From Xanthoparmelia taractica (Eukaryota; Ascomycota; Lecanoromycetes; Lecanorales; Parmeliaceae): 64,000 bases of DNA. The stretch spans positions 124,001 to 188,000 of the forward strand of contig JANQBS010000028.1 in assembly GCA_033085395.1 (NCBI GenBank), in the 5' to 3' direction. A program made the translations under genes and the position numbers. Below the pieces are notes generated by a model. The model saw nothing but the letters and a program-made list of their open reading frames with translations, did not search any database and was not told where the DNA came from. This document shows, one piece after another, positions 1 through 11,200 of the stretch (position 1 is its first letter; every line of letters starts with the position of its first letter).

Positions 1-2
1 AA

Positions 3-2825
3 GTAGAGGCAAAGATATTGCGAAAGGAAGGAGTCGATCCGATAAGCTTGAAAGGCTTGCTTGTCCAATACCTACGGCATGTGGACCCTATTCTCAGATA
101 CCAATTTCGATTCGAAAACGCGAAGTTCGCAAACACGAAATTGGACGACGCATTGCTGAGACTTTTGAACAAGGATAATGCACGCTATCTCAGTCTTGGA
201 GGAAGGGACATAAGGGACTTGATGACTTGGACATGGATCTTAACCTCCGACACGACGGAACGTGCAGCAACACGGCTATTGGCGGTTGCGCATCAAAAAT
301 TCACAAACAAGAAAGGTCGTTGGTCCATTCCTCTATTCCTATATATCTTGTTACTTCGTCGACGAATTTCGAGCGCAGAGGCACTGAGGTCTTTGTTGAT
401 CTACGCTTGGGAATTGATGGGAAATTCCGAAAAATTGCTAGGACCATCTCCGCAACTGGAGAAGCTCGCGAGTGGAACAACAGTACGGGATGAGAGTTCC
501 AAAAAGACTCGTATAATCAAAAACCCAGAAGACGACAAAGTCGGGATACGCGAACGTATGTTCATGATTATGATTATAAGGCTGCTTCGTTCTGCTCGCA
601 GGGTCTGGCCAGCAGCCTGCAATAGCATCGTAGCCTTAATCAGTCGGTATTTGGACGGCCTGAACTTTCGTAAAGATGTCTCACCAACGACGAATTTGAC
701 TTCGGAAGACATAGCGCGACTTACGTACATATACAACACAGTTTTAAAACTGGTATCGCTTCCAGCGTCAATAGCACCTTATCGATCCGCATATCACCAG
801 CAGCGAGCACAATTCATTCTTTTGAGAAGGATGAACACATTTCAACCCCCTTTAGTCATCGACAGAAGAGGGTATCGCGCTGTGATTAGTACGCAGCTTA
901 TGCACAAAAAGACCTTGAAGGAACGCGAATGGGCGCAGATGAAAGCAAGATCATGGCCTCCATGGAAAGAAGAGAAGCTTGGTATAGACGCCGATATCAC
1001 TGTCAAGCATGGAGTCAGTCGGGCCATGGAAGTTATCAGGCGATCCTGGGAAGCAGGATATGCTCCCAAAGATTGGGATGCTGTGGCATCAGTCCTTTCA
1101 GGCTGGGACACCGATAGAAGTCCCACTATACAGACTCGTGCGTTCCATTCACCTAAGAGTCCTGGTTTTTCAACCGCAAAAGTCTGGGTTTCTCGAATAC
1201 GAGCGACAAGAACTCTTGATGAGGCTTGGTCCTGCTTCTTGTCGTACAGAGATCAGAAACCCACACACGAAGGAGCCTCCTACGTCTATCATGAAATGTT
1301 TGCAAAAATCGTGCAGGATGCCAGAAGACCGCCTGCTAAGGACCTCAACCGCACTTCGACCGATTATACAGATGAGCAGCAGCCTTTGCCTGGTGATGGT
1401 GTAGAGGTTTTGGCTGCTCCTGAGTCCCCACGGGAAGCAGTCTACGTTCGTATACCACCACCGACTATAAACGAATTCGGCGAGATGATGGCCAAGGACA
1501 AGATCAAGCCCGGTGGAAGGTTTCTAAGCAGCCTGCTGAAAAATGCGCCAACTCTCGAAACTGGTCTACGATACCTTGAAGCAAGCACGACACCGGACGT
1601 ACAGGTACGCGTTTTAAGCGATAGGAAACCACCGAGCAACGCCAAGGATCAAACTGCGCTCGAATCGATCCCATGTCATCTTTTTTCTTCCTTCATTGCG
1701 CTGCTGACTCATTCAGTGCCTGACCAACCTGGACTCAATAAATTTGCTCAAGTCCAAACTGGGTCGACTTTGGACTCGGTCATGGCAAAGACAGAATCAG
1801 CTCAGCTTGATTCTCCACAAAGCCCTGCAGATTCAGAACAGTCCTTAGGGTTTGCATCTCAACCAAGGTCCCTTGCTACAAATCCACTCCTCGAAGCCAT
1901 TGAACTTGTGCTTGCTCGAAGACCTCGATACCGACCTGCATGGTATCACCTTCTCCGAGCGCTCTCTCAACGCAGAGTCGTGACAAACATGGCCGCCTCG
2001 AGGTCTGTAGACCAGGATCACCAGGACATTAAGACTTGGCAGATGTCTTGCCATCTTCTGAATGAAATGTCTGATATTGACCTCACCCTTGACCTTGAGG
2101 GTTTTCACATACTTTGCGTCGGACTAGAAAAAGCAATTTTCGCCAGTGAAAGGCTGTCCAGGAGATTGCGCAATCGACGAGGAGACTACGTACTCTCAGC
2201 CGGCCTTCCGCTTCTCAAACAGATTTTCAAGGACGCCGTCAGATCAAAGTCAATGCAGCAGGATATACCTAGTTCTCTGGTGGAAGAAAAATCCAGGATC
2301 AATGAATCCGTTGAGGAGCACGTTGAATCAGTGTCAAATTTCATTGAAGAAGACATTGAAGCTAAATCTACGATGGAGTCTGGGGCCTTTTTGCCTCCAG
2401 GCTGCTTGCTTCCAAGACTGCTGGAGGTGCCCCAGCCCGCCTGTCTTCATTCGTTCGTACGAGTACTAGGACTTCGCCGGGATTACGACGGCCTTTTAGA
2501 CTTGGTGGAATGGATGTCCCTCTTCTCTGATGAAATAAATGCTCTTGCCGATGAAAGCGCGAATGGATATAGAATGATGCGGCGGTGTTTGACCGCCGTT
2601 CGTGTTTTCATGGAACGCAGCTGGACTACATTTGAAAAGACAGAAGGTGAAGATCAAGAAGAGGACCCAGGCACTGTACATGGTGAGCTAGGAATGGAGG
2701 CAGAGCCTGCCCCGGCGAAAATTGTGGAGGCAGTTAAAGAAACTGTGATGGAAAATATAAGATGGGGTGGCTGGCCTGAGCCGCATGAGGTGGAGCAGTA
2801 TTGTGCAAATGGGAAATTCATATAG
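3..2825 (+). CDS. Large conserved fungal protein, 5'-partial (possible PPR-like/helical organelle protein)
   Basis: One uninterrupted reading frame runs from the left edge of the window to a TAG at 2823-2825. The frame is still open upstream of base 18, where the first methionine-like codon is only a TTG, so the true start lies outside the window. At least 940 residues are present. The sequence is rich in Leu, Arg and Ala and looks all-helical. It includes a basic hydrophobic stretch around residues 105-130 (LFLYILLLRRR) and a Glu/Asp-rich tail. Long intronless fungal genes of this composition are often pentatricopeptide-like mitochondrial RNA-processing factors, but I could not mark individual 35-residue repeats, so this is only a suggestion. 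The next gene starts 161 bp downstream on the same strand. That it is a real gene is near certain; its function is unknown. Confidence 0.8.
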   Translation, partial: VEAKILRKEGVDPISLKGLLVQYLRHVDPILRYQFRFENAKFANTKLDDALLRLLNKDNARYLSLGGRDIRDLMTWTWILTSDTTERAATRLLAVAHQKFTNKKGRWSIPLFLYILLLRRRISSAEALRSLLIYAWELMGNSEKLLGPSPQLEKLASGTTVRDESSKKTRIIKNPEDDKVGIRERMFMIMIIRLLRSARRVWPAACNSIVALISRYLDGLNFRKDVSPTTNLTSEDIARLTYIYNTVLKLVSLPASIAPYRSAYHQQRAQFILLRRMNTFQPPLVIDRRGYRAVISTQLMHKKTLKEREWAQMKARSWPPWKEEKLGIDADITVKHGVSRAMEVIRRSWEAGYAPKDWDAVASVLSGWDTDRSPTIQTRAFHSPKSPGFSTAKVWVSRIRATRTLDEAWSCFLSYRDQKPTHEGASYVYHEMFAKIVQDARRPPAKDLNRTSTDYTDEQQPLPGDGVEVLAAPESPREAVYVRIPPPTINEFGEMMAKDKIKPGGRFLSSLLKNAPTLETGLRYLEASTTPDVQVRVLSDRKPPSNAKDQTALESIPCHLFSSFIALLTHSVPDQPGLNKFAQVQTGSTLDSVMAKTESAQLDSPQSPADSEQSLGFASQPRSLATNPLLEAIELVLARRPRYRPAWYHLLRALSQRRVVTNMAASRSVDQDHQDIKTWQMSCHLLNEMSDIDLTLDLEGFHILCVGLEKAIFASERLSRRLRNRRGDYVLSAGLPLLKQIFKDAVRSKSMQQDIPSSLVEEKSRINESVEEHVESVSNFIEEDIEAKSTMESGAFLPPGCLLPRLLEVPQPACLHSFVRVLGLRRDYDGLLDLVEWMSLFSDEINALADESANGYRMMRRCLTAVRVFMERSWTTFEKTEGEDQEEDPGTVHGELGMEAEPAPAKIVEAVKETVMENIRWGGWPEPHEVEQYCANGKFI

Positions 2826-2986
2826 ACCGTGAGACCGTATAATCACAGCCCTAGAGACCTTGTATCAAGCAAAACGTACCCAATGTGATAAAATGGTCTA
2901 CTCCCCAACAGTGATCGGAAGATTCAAGGCGGAACTACGTTGGAGAATCCAAACCAAACAGACCTTCCCATTCTCCGCTTCCAAAC

Positions 2987-4056
2987 ATGCGTCCACCCCG
3001 GTATCCCATCCTCACCTTTCATAAACACCACCTGCACCTCACCCACCACTCCCCCTCCAAACCACCACCTCACCGCCATACCCGCCTCTCCTCCTACTCC
3101 ACCGCCCCATCCCCCACCCTCCTCAAAACCCACAACATCCCCGCCCCGCACCTCGGCCACATCCGCGTCCTCAGCCTCAACAACCCCCGCACCCGCAACG
3201 CCATCTCCCTCCAGCTCCTCTCAGAACTCTCGCACGAGATCGACGCCGTGAAGCGCGAGGCCGACGATGAGATTGCGGGGCAGAAAGCGGGCGGGGCGGT
3301 GGGGCAGGGGACACGGGTGCTGATCCTCGCGAGCGAAGTGGATGAGTGTTTTTGCGCGGGGGCGGATCTGAAAGAGCGGGAGGGCATGACGAGTAAAGAG
3401 TATGCTTCCCCCTCCCCCTTCTTCCCCCCCTCCTCAAATACCCAGAACCCACAAACTGAACCCCCTCCAGAACCCACGCCTTCCTCACCACCCTCCGCGA
3501 AACCCTAACAACCCTCTCGTCCCTCCCCCTCCCAACCATCAGCGCCGTCTCCTCCCTCGCCCTAGGCGGCGGCTTCGAACTAGCCCTCAGCACCACCTTC
3601 CGCATCTTCGCCTCCAGCGCCCTCGTCGCCCTCCCCGAAACCCGCCTCGGCATCATCCCCGGCGCAGGCGGCACGTACCGCTTACGCCACCTAATTGGGG
3701 AAACGCGGGCGCTGGAGATGGCGGTGACGGGGCGGAGAGTTGGAGGCCGGAGCGCAGGGATGATGGGGATTTGCGAGCGGGTTGTTGAGGTTGATGGGGG
3801 GGCGGAGGGAGGGTGGACGGGGGGGAAGGAGTGGAAGGGGGAGGTTAGGGGGAAGGTTTTGGAGGGGGCGGTGGGGATGGCGAGGGAGATTTGCGAGGGG
3901 GGGCCGGGAGCTGTGGGGGCGGTTATGAGGGCTGTGAGGGAGGGAACGGCAAGGGCGGAAGAGAGGGAGTATGCGGGTGTTTTGGGGACGAAGGATCGGG
4001 ATGAGGCGCTCAGGGCTTTTGCGGAGAAGAGGAAGGCGGTTTTTAAGGGGAGGTGA
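2987..4056 (+). CDS. Enoyl-CoA hydratase/isomerase, mitochondrial (methylglutaconyl-CoA hydratase/AUH-like)
   Basis: Two exons (2987-3399 and 3471-4056) joined across a 71-bp GT-AG intron that splits a Glu codon give a 332-residue crotonase-fold enzyme. Residues 1-45 are rich in His, Arg, Ser and Pro without acids, as in a mitochondrial presequence. Crotonase landmarks are CFCAGADLKER (about 121-131, oxyanion hole), LALGGGFELALS (about 167-178) and ALPETRLGIIPGAGGT. Glu174 and Glu194 are spaced by 20, as are the two catalytic glutamates of mammalian enoyl-CoA hydratase. The spacing and the GIIPGAGGT motif fit the AUH branch, which hydrates 3-methylglutaconyl-CoA in leucine catabolism in the matrix. 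A general short-chain enoyl-CoA hydratase is the alternative. The coding region is very GC-rich, with long C-runs on one side of the intron and G-runs on the other. It converges with the App1-like gene, leaving a 244-bp gap. Confidence 0.88.
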
Positions 4057-4300
4057 GGGAAGGGGGAGGGGGGTTGGGGTTGAGGGAGTGTATCTGTATG
4101 GGGCTTTCGTAGAGGATGCGAAGCGTTTGAGATCGATGGCGTAGGAGGTTCTTGTACGAGTACTCGTGGATTGCTTATCGATCGTCGAGTTGTCCGCCCG
4201 TTGGGTATACCATGCCCATTCAAACACACTCCAGAGTGTATACCTTACAATGAAAACAAACGCCCGCCAACCCAGACCTAATACCCATATCCATGTCCCC

Positions 4301-5596
4301 CTATCGTATCCCATGCAGCCGCTCAACAGCCTCATACAACTCGCCCGGATCCTCAAACGTCCTCCAAACCTCCCTCGGCACATCCCTGAACGCCTTCTCA
4401 AAACGCTCATCCGTATTCCTATCCGTATCCTTCATCTCAGCAACATCCGTCACCTTCCTGATAAAAACCGTCTTAACCCACCCCTTATACTTCCTACAGA
4501 TATCCCCATACGCTTCCGGATCGCTCTGCGTGCTATCGCGCACACAAAGCACCTTCCTCTTCGGCAACCAGCCGTGTATCTCCTCTATGCGTTTCCGCTT
4601 GTAAGCTTCCGTTCCTTGCGTAAGGGACGCGAGGAAGCCGCCGAGATCCATCCATGATGCGTCGCGGAGGATGGTGGTGCCTTTGGGGTAGTATTGGTGC
4701 AGGAATGGGCGGAGGAAGGGGTACAGGTTGTACGGGGAGGCGGAAAGGTAGAACCAGGTTGGGTGGAGGGAGGTGGCGATTTGGGCGTAGAGTTGTGGCA
4801 TTCCGGCTATGGGGGTGGGGTCTGAGACGAAGGTGCTGCGGAGGATGCCGATGGGGGAGGGGGTCATGGTTATTTTGATTGAGTCATCGATGTCTGAGAT
4901 GCGTTAGAATGAGGGCTAGGTGCCTCAAAAGTATGGCGTACCTGAGACCACCAACCAACCCTCTGGCTCCGCAAAGTGAGTGAGCATAGGTCCATGTGGG
5001 GTGACTTCTGAGGGTATTGCTGAGATCTCGGCGCTACTCCCATCTTTGTGACCTTGGATAGAAGCAACGATCTGCTGGCTGACGGCGCTTCTTCCACAGG
5101 GCCCAAGCTTCTCGACAGTGCCGTTGGGTAATCTGATATTGACGTACCGCGCAGGGGCTATGGTCTCGACAAATGGCTTCAGTCGATGCGCAATAGTCTG
5201 CTCAGCCTGCGTTCTTTCTTCTCCCTCTACTAGACCAATCACATCTGCAATATTAGCCACAGCCTTGCTCCAGTTCTTCCCTTTGTACCTCTTGAAGTAG
5301 GCAGCCGTAAAATGGGCTTGAAATGGCTGCGGCCGATGAGGATAGAAGTGAACAGGTCGATAAGCGGTATTGTCTAGTAACCAGACCTCTTCTGTTTCTG
5401 GGTCCACGGCTTTCGCCAGAGGATTGAGCGTGCTCAGGTAGCAGCCCATGCTGTCGAGCAAAGGTATGTTCCATCGCGAGCCTATATGTGCAGAGAGCAG
5501 GCCTTCGAACTTGGGAAATTCGCCTGCTGATCGGGTCTCGCGCTCTGTATGCGTCTCCTCCATCACCTGTCGACTCTTGTCCATGGTGGCTTCCAT
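4301..5596 (-). CDS. App1-type phosphatidate phosphatase (DUF2183)
   Basis: The gene reads from ATG at 5596 to the stop at 4301 in two exons (5596-4942 and 4893-4301) around a 48-bp GT-AG intron that splits an Asp codon, giving about 415 residues. Splicing creates the catalytic HAD-type motif DIDDSIK at about residue 219 (DxDx[T/S]), the signature of the App1 catalytic domain. Downstream, YLSASPYNLYP, FLxxxYPKGT, LPKRKVLCVRDSTQSDPEAYG and FIRKVTD follow in family order. App1 enzymes are Mg-dependent phosphatidate phosphatases making diacylglycerol at actin patches and endocytic sites in yeast. The N-terminal half (LDNTAYRPVHFYPHRP, AYFKRYKGKNW) is the fungal-specific region before the phosphatase domain. 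The start at 5596 is the first ATG in a run of three methionines in the first 12 residues. It is transcribed divergently from the DUF4246 gene. Confidence 0.9.
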
Positions 5597-6154
5597 GGCT
5601 GAATGTTGGGTGACTTGAGACTTTTGTCCGTGAAGGTATTGGGGCTGTGGATGACATGTTTCAGGTTCTGCCTAAGTCGGGCAGTGGTCATAGTCATATA
5701 GAAGTGTCAGGAGATATACCTTAGGTAACAGAGAATGCCACAGGATGAGGTTTGAAAAGTCAGGTGGGTTGACTCGTGATTCTGATTGGTGCCAAGAGCA
5801 GGAGCGGAGCAGAAAGGAAGCCTCCGCCAACCCCCCCCCCCTTCCCTCCCGCAAAAACACCCTCCCTCGGGTCTCTTATTCCCATCTTTCAAACAACGGT
5901 TCAGAGCGATGTCTGAGTCATTGTCATGGCAGCCTGTCTGTAGTGGAAAAACGTGGTATAGCGCTGAAGATAGATGAGACCAACGAGGCAGCAGTGTGTC
6001 TAGAACGTTTGTTGTACTTTCGCTTCGCTTCATGTCGGACCACTCAATACAAATAGGAAGTCGATGGCCTATCTTGTTCTTCATACTCCTCTCCTACTTC
6101 TGAATTAGATTCTTCTGGGTGATCAGTTTCTTGCATACTCCTAATACCGCAGCA
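5597..6154. promoter_or_regulatory. Divergent intergenic region between the App1-like and DUF4246 genes
   Basis: 558 bp lie between two divergent start codons, so this stretch should hold both promoters. It contains a homopolymeric C-tract of about 12 bases near 5829-5841 within a pyrimidine-rich block. A CT-rich stretch precedes the DUF4246 start, a common feature of fungal core promoters. No clear TATA box is visible. Short open frames here (5707-6084 minus, 5745-6056 plus) have no recognisable protein features. Confidence 0.45.
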
Positions 6155-8216
6155 ATGACAGCAGAAAGAGTCAAGCTTCCCGGCTTCGGCCTACCTGTGA
6201 ACTACAGACCTGACGAACGCATTCAGAACGCTATCATAGATTGGTCAGGGACCATATTGACCGTTCGAGAGCTAAATATGATGGCAATCATGGACAAGAT
6301 CACCGACAAGCCCGACTGGGATAGGAAGGTCTTTGATGACACCATTGTTCAGAAATGGCGTCAGGAAGCTCTTGCAGCCGAGGGTATGGACGTCTCAGAG
6401 AAGATGCTCGACTGGGTGTGTACCAAAATTCTTCGAGACACCGCTCTCTACTAAAGCCTGTCATGGCAGGTTGTTTGGTGTCATCCTCATCTCGAAAGAC
6501 CAAAGAGGCTACACACCTTAAATGGACGTTCCTCCAGTTTGTTTCAGTCTTAGTCGCCTGCACATGTCTAGCTTTGCTGTCGTTTACTCTCTAGTGTCTA
6601 CAATTTACCCCATCGAAAAGCCAGAGGACCGCCACCCCGGAGGAACAAATTGCAGCTTCAAATAAATCCACAGATTCTAAGCCTTCTTTTCCTCATAAAT
6701 TGGGCTGACAAACTCTGCTAGTGCGTCGCCGAGCTGCGTGACAAATCCCGATCCTTCCAAAGCGACGGCATGATACTAACTTTAGACCTCGATGCTGCTG
6801 TGATCAAGTCTGTTACCGTGGTCTGTCCTGACCTGAAGGCAGCCTTACAAGCCGCTGCCGCTCCTCTCGAAGATGTCCCTAATAGGCTCAAAGATTGGCA
6901 TCCTGGTTCTGATGCGAAGGTACTTGACCTCGTCCATCCCTCTTTGTTCCCTTTACTCTATGGCCGATCAAGAATCCTCTCATCTGGGGTCGTAGGACTC
7001 CAAGACTGTGTGAATTATATCGGCAAGGGCGAGGTTACCACCGAGCCGGATGATTCACAATTCAAGATTGGTGATATCTGGGGTAGCTCCGATCCTGAAT
7101 TCTATTTGCTGGAGACGATGTGAAGATCATCAGCTATATCAACAATCTGCATCCAGCCTTGCACCCGGAGCTGTACTCCGTGATTAAGAAGTTCATTGCC
7201 AAATCAATCCCACTCTGGAACATGGCCCTTTCCTCGACGTATGGCGGACGCCAAGCACGTATCCTGCATGCTTATACCGACTACGATTACCCCCAAGGGA
7301 CCAGTCCCCAGAGGGATTGGGGAATGATTGGGGCGCTCGTGAACATTGGCGAGTGACCAATCGTATTCTGCAAAGGCCCGAGCCTCGCGACTATGAAACG
7401 TATAAACCACCAATGGATGCTCAAGTCAACCTCCAAAAGGAATTTTGGAAGCATGGACTTCAGGTCATTGTGAAGCTCGCCAACATCGAGTTGACGCCCG
7501 AGAAGCCAACATACGATGGTGGATCGTGGCATGTTGAGGGCCAACTCAATGAACACAATTGTGCTACGGCCCTATACTATTACGACTCTAAGAATATCGC
7601 CGACAATTTTCTGGCTTTCCGCCATCGCACTGACGATGACGACTTCGAATGCAAAACCCATGACCAGGTATTTGACCCCCTTTCGAATACGAATTAGTAT
7701 CTTGGAGTTCTTGCGAAGTGATCTCGTGCTTCCTGCCAATTCGTCACTGATGTTGCTCAGGATGATCATGATGGCGTCGAAGAATTGTATGGCGTTAAGC
7801 AAGATGGGCCCAAAGTGCAGGAAATAGGTCGAGTCGTGACAAGGGAGGGACGGCTGCTTGCTTTCCCTAACGTCTTTCAGCACCGAGTGGCTCCTTTCAA
7901 GCTCGAAAATTCTTCGGAGCCAGGGCACAGAAAGATACTGGCGCTCTTCCTGGTTGATCCTCGTTGCCGTATCATCTCAACAGCCAATGTGCCACCTCAG
8001 CAGAAAGACTGGTGGGGTCCCGAGATCCGAGATAGGGGGGCACTTGCGGGAATGCCGAAAGAGATTGTGGATCACATTGTGGAAGAAGTAGATGACTTCC
8101 CAATCTCGCTGGAAGAAGCCAAGGAGCTTAGGCTTAAGTTGATGGATGAGAGAAAGGTGTACGTGAACGAGGTAAATGAGGAAATTCAGTCTTCGACTTT
8201 CTTCTGTGAGCATTAG
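6155..8216 (+). pseudogene. DUF4246 protein gene with two apparent reading-frame breaks
   Basis: DUF4246 is a fungal family of unknown function. The start is the ATG at 6155 (MTAERVKLPGFGLPVNY); in-frame GTG at 6119 is not a likely start. Exon 1 ends at 6415; a 306-bp intron (6416-6721) leads to CVAELRDK. The family motifs DWHPGSDAKVLDLVHPSLFPL, SYINNLHP, GLQVIVKLANIELTPEKP, GGSWHVEGQLNEH, FPNVFQHRV, GHRKILALFLVDP and ISTANVPPQ follow in order, and a 93-bp intron lies at 7668-7760. Two breaks remain. Near 7100-7125 the frame changes just before SYINNLHP, where about eight expected residues are missing; a 44-bp intron is an alternative. Near 7315-7330 a one-base change in a G-rich stretch is needed to enter the last frame. 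The conserved HVE...H...R pattern resembles Fe(II)/2-oxoglutarate oxygenase ligands (inference). It may be a recent pseudogene or carry assembly indels. Confidence 0.85.
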
Positions 8217-11200
8217 CAAGTGACGATAAGCTGTATGTGTCGCTTTCAATGCCTAAGCCTTGCGATTCTATAGGACTTAAGCTATCAGCATTGCGGAAGA
8301 TCATACACGATTCTGTTCATTTACAAGATGTCAGTGAAGAGGGTAATTGGAGCACAATGCATGTACCTTACTTCACTTCACTTCATCGGATCCCAACGAA
8401 TAGGGTCTGCTTAGCTTTCCACTCACTACTACGCGATACGGCTAAATAATCGCACTTATCGGCCAAATTCCAGAGTCAACAGCTCCTAACGAAAATCTCA
8501 CAACAACGTGACATCCTTCTCGCTCTCTCATACCATTGAACTCAGCGTCCATGTCTAGCCTCTCCGTCAACCGTCATCCTTCTTTCCTAAGTTTAGTTGG
8601 GCGCAGATTCGGGACCAAAAAAAGACGCCTAGCTGGTGACTATCACTCGCGCTATTCAGCTCTGACGGCTATAAAGCATCAATATAAGCACGCCTTCCAC
8701 TAAATGTTATGACCACATCGGAACGCAGGACATTGTCAATTGCTTTCACCATGGCCGGAGTGGCAGGAAACATGACTCTGGATCCTCACTCAATGGATAG
8801 ACTTGGCGAAGACTGGCGCCTAAGATAGCAGATACAGATACCCGAGACAGTATGGTGGCATTGGCTGGGTCTTTCGCGAGGACATGGACTGAGGAAGCAA
8901 GAAAGCAAGCATAGAATCCAGCTCGTGTGAGAGTCATTGGCGGTCTGGTATCTTCGAGCGAGGAGGGGCCACCGGATGTGCTTGTTGAGAGATGTTCAGG
9001 GTGTTATCGGGGCCATCTAGCGGGATGAATGCAGGATGCTATTTCCGTCAGAATGATATCCATCAGTGATTGAATTCAGCTCCTGAAAATGGATCAGGGA
9101 AATGCTGGAGAACAAAGTCTTGCGTAGATTAAGCAACTTGAGCCAGGAACAAAAGCTCATAGTCAATAAAGAAACGTCTTCAGTAGAATAATCCTTATCT
9201 AGGGTACAAAATAAAGCAGGAACCTCCCAAGACCTCCAAAAACCTACAAAAACATTTCGCTACATGGGAAAATGCCAAGCCGAAAACCAGCTACTCCGAG
9301 TACAGCCTAGCGCATCCAGACTTCCAAAAGATTTCAGCTTCTCGCCGCATGTTCTTTCCTCCTCATCATAAAACACAACCCTTCATATTCACTCTGGCTT
9401 TGCCCGCAATTGTGCGTCTATGGGTAGTCTTGGAGGGGAAAATGGAGGGAAGAGCAAGCATCAACCGTTGGAACTTACCCCTCGGCTTTCCCCCACTGTG
9501 GGAATGGAGGTTGGGGAAATCATATTGTGACGGGACAATACTTTGAAGCCAACCCAAAAGGCCATCCACTCGAAGTTGAAGACCACTCTGAGCTCTACAA
9601 TTATCACTCGTCAGGGAGATTCCTGGCTTATAGAGGAAACTGCAACTTTGGTTCCAAGCGGAGAAACAACAGTGGATGCTACCTGCTCCAATCGCTGTAA
9701 ATCTCTGAGCCTGCAACTTCTTCCAAACAAAAACAGCGGCTGGCCACTCATATGAAGTATCCGCGGGCCATTGAGATCCTGCTCTGTACGAGCTGACCGT
9801 TATATATGACTAAAGATAAGACGAAAACAGAGCGGGTTGCAGCATTGGCCCCACCTCAAGTGAAACCAGGCGACTCCGCTTTCAAGAACGAATGATGTTC
9901 GAGTGTTCCCAGAACATCCAGAATGTGTACCAATATCATTAAAATGGGTACTGACGGCCTGCAGCGTTAGCCGCACATCCGACAGGCGCTGGATGAATTA
10001 GTAAATGGGACAGCTGATGAATGTTCCGAAGGCATAGAGAGGTTCCTGAGACAGCTATCGCAGTTGAAGGAGCGCATCTTCAGCTGCGCTTAGGGTAAGA
10101 AGACAGCATAATCTTTCATTTGACTCCATTGAACTCTCACGTCAAACAGGGGTGCGAAACCTCTCTGGATGTCTCTAATTTCTTGTCTTTTCCACCACTT
10201 CCTACTGCACAGGCCAGTAAGATCGACGTTGTACTCCATTATTGCTATCTCGAGAGCTAAATGTTGATTAATCTCTCATTGTTGTACTATTTCTTTCCAC
10301 TTTAGAGCTCCACCACAACAGGAGCTCCCAATTGAACCCAGAAATCTGGGAGCTTCTGCAATAGGGCCCGTCCTTACTTCGGAAAGACCAGTCTCACTTA
10401 AATTTCCCGCCACGACCGATTCTTTACGTCTCTATAAGACGCTTGAGCCTTTGTTTCTGCTTTCTGGGAGGTTAAGATAAGCTCTTTGCGCCCATTGAGG
10501 CTTCTAGGATGATATCCGTGGGGGTCGACTAGCCATCCCGCCACCAAGCTTAGTTGAGCTCTTGGCAATCAAAGGACTTTCTAAGTTCGTTGGTCTGTCT
10601 TGTATCCCACGCTATCATCCACGCTTCTAAGTCATATCCTCCTTAACGCCATCGGACAAGGGTGTGGACGCCTAATTCCGCTAGGGATAGCTTTCGATTG
10701 CCGCCAATGCCATATCAGTGGATCTCCCGCTTTCAGTCATGAGTCAGGGGAACATTACTTTTACTAAGCTTGCTTGCACCTCATCAGAATTCTAGGTTTA
10801 TCCGCAGGCTCCATTGTTCTAGCGGTTTGAAATGGTCAACAGTGACCTTCACTGCGCCAAGCATGGTCGACAACCTCTATTTGAACGAGATATGATGTGG
10901 GTGATATTGGGTGCACTTAACGACTTGTACTCGACTTCATGGAGTCGCGCTCTCGGCACTCTATACACGCCCTACAGCAGTACACATGCAACCTTACCAT
11001 GAATTTACCTTCGTACTGCATGCTGAGGGAGAGATTACAAGGGTATCTATTCTACCATGTTGCCTCTTAGATGACCTTCATTTGCATCATACGTTTCTCT
11101 ACTACTGGTCATCGCACTCTTAAAGATGGACAGCTCACCGCTACCAAAACGTAGACGTTGTGCAAGTCGTCAACTGCATCGATCTGAAGGCCACTTTCGA

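Noticed and set aside
3177..4229. 350-codon open frame on the minus strand opposite the enoyl-CoA hydratase gene
   Set aside because: It is the antisense shadow of a very GC-rich gene; the product is Pro/Arg/Ser low complexity, and the plus strand has a complete crotonase domain with matching intron phase.
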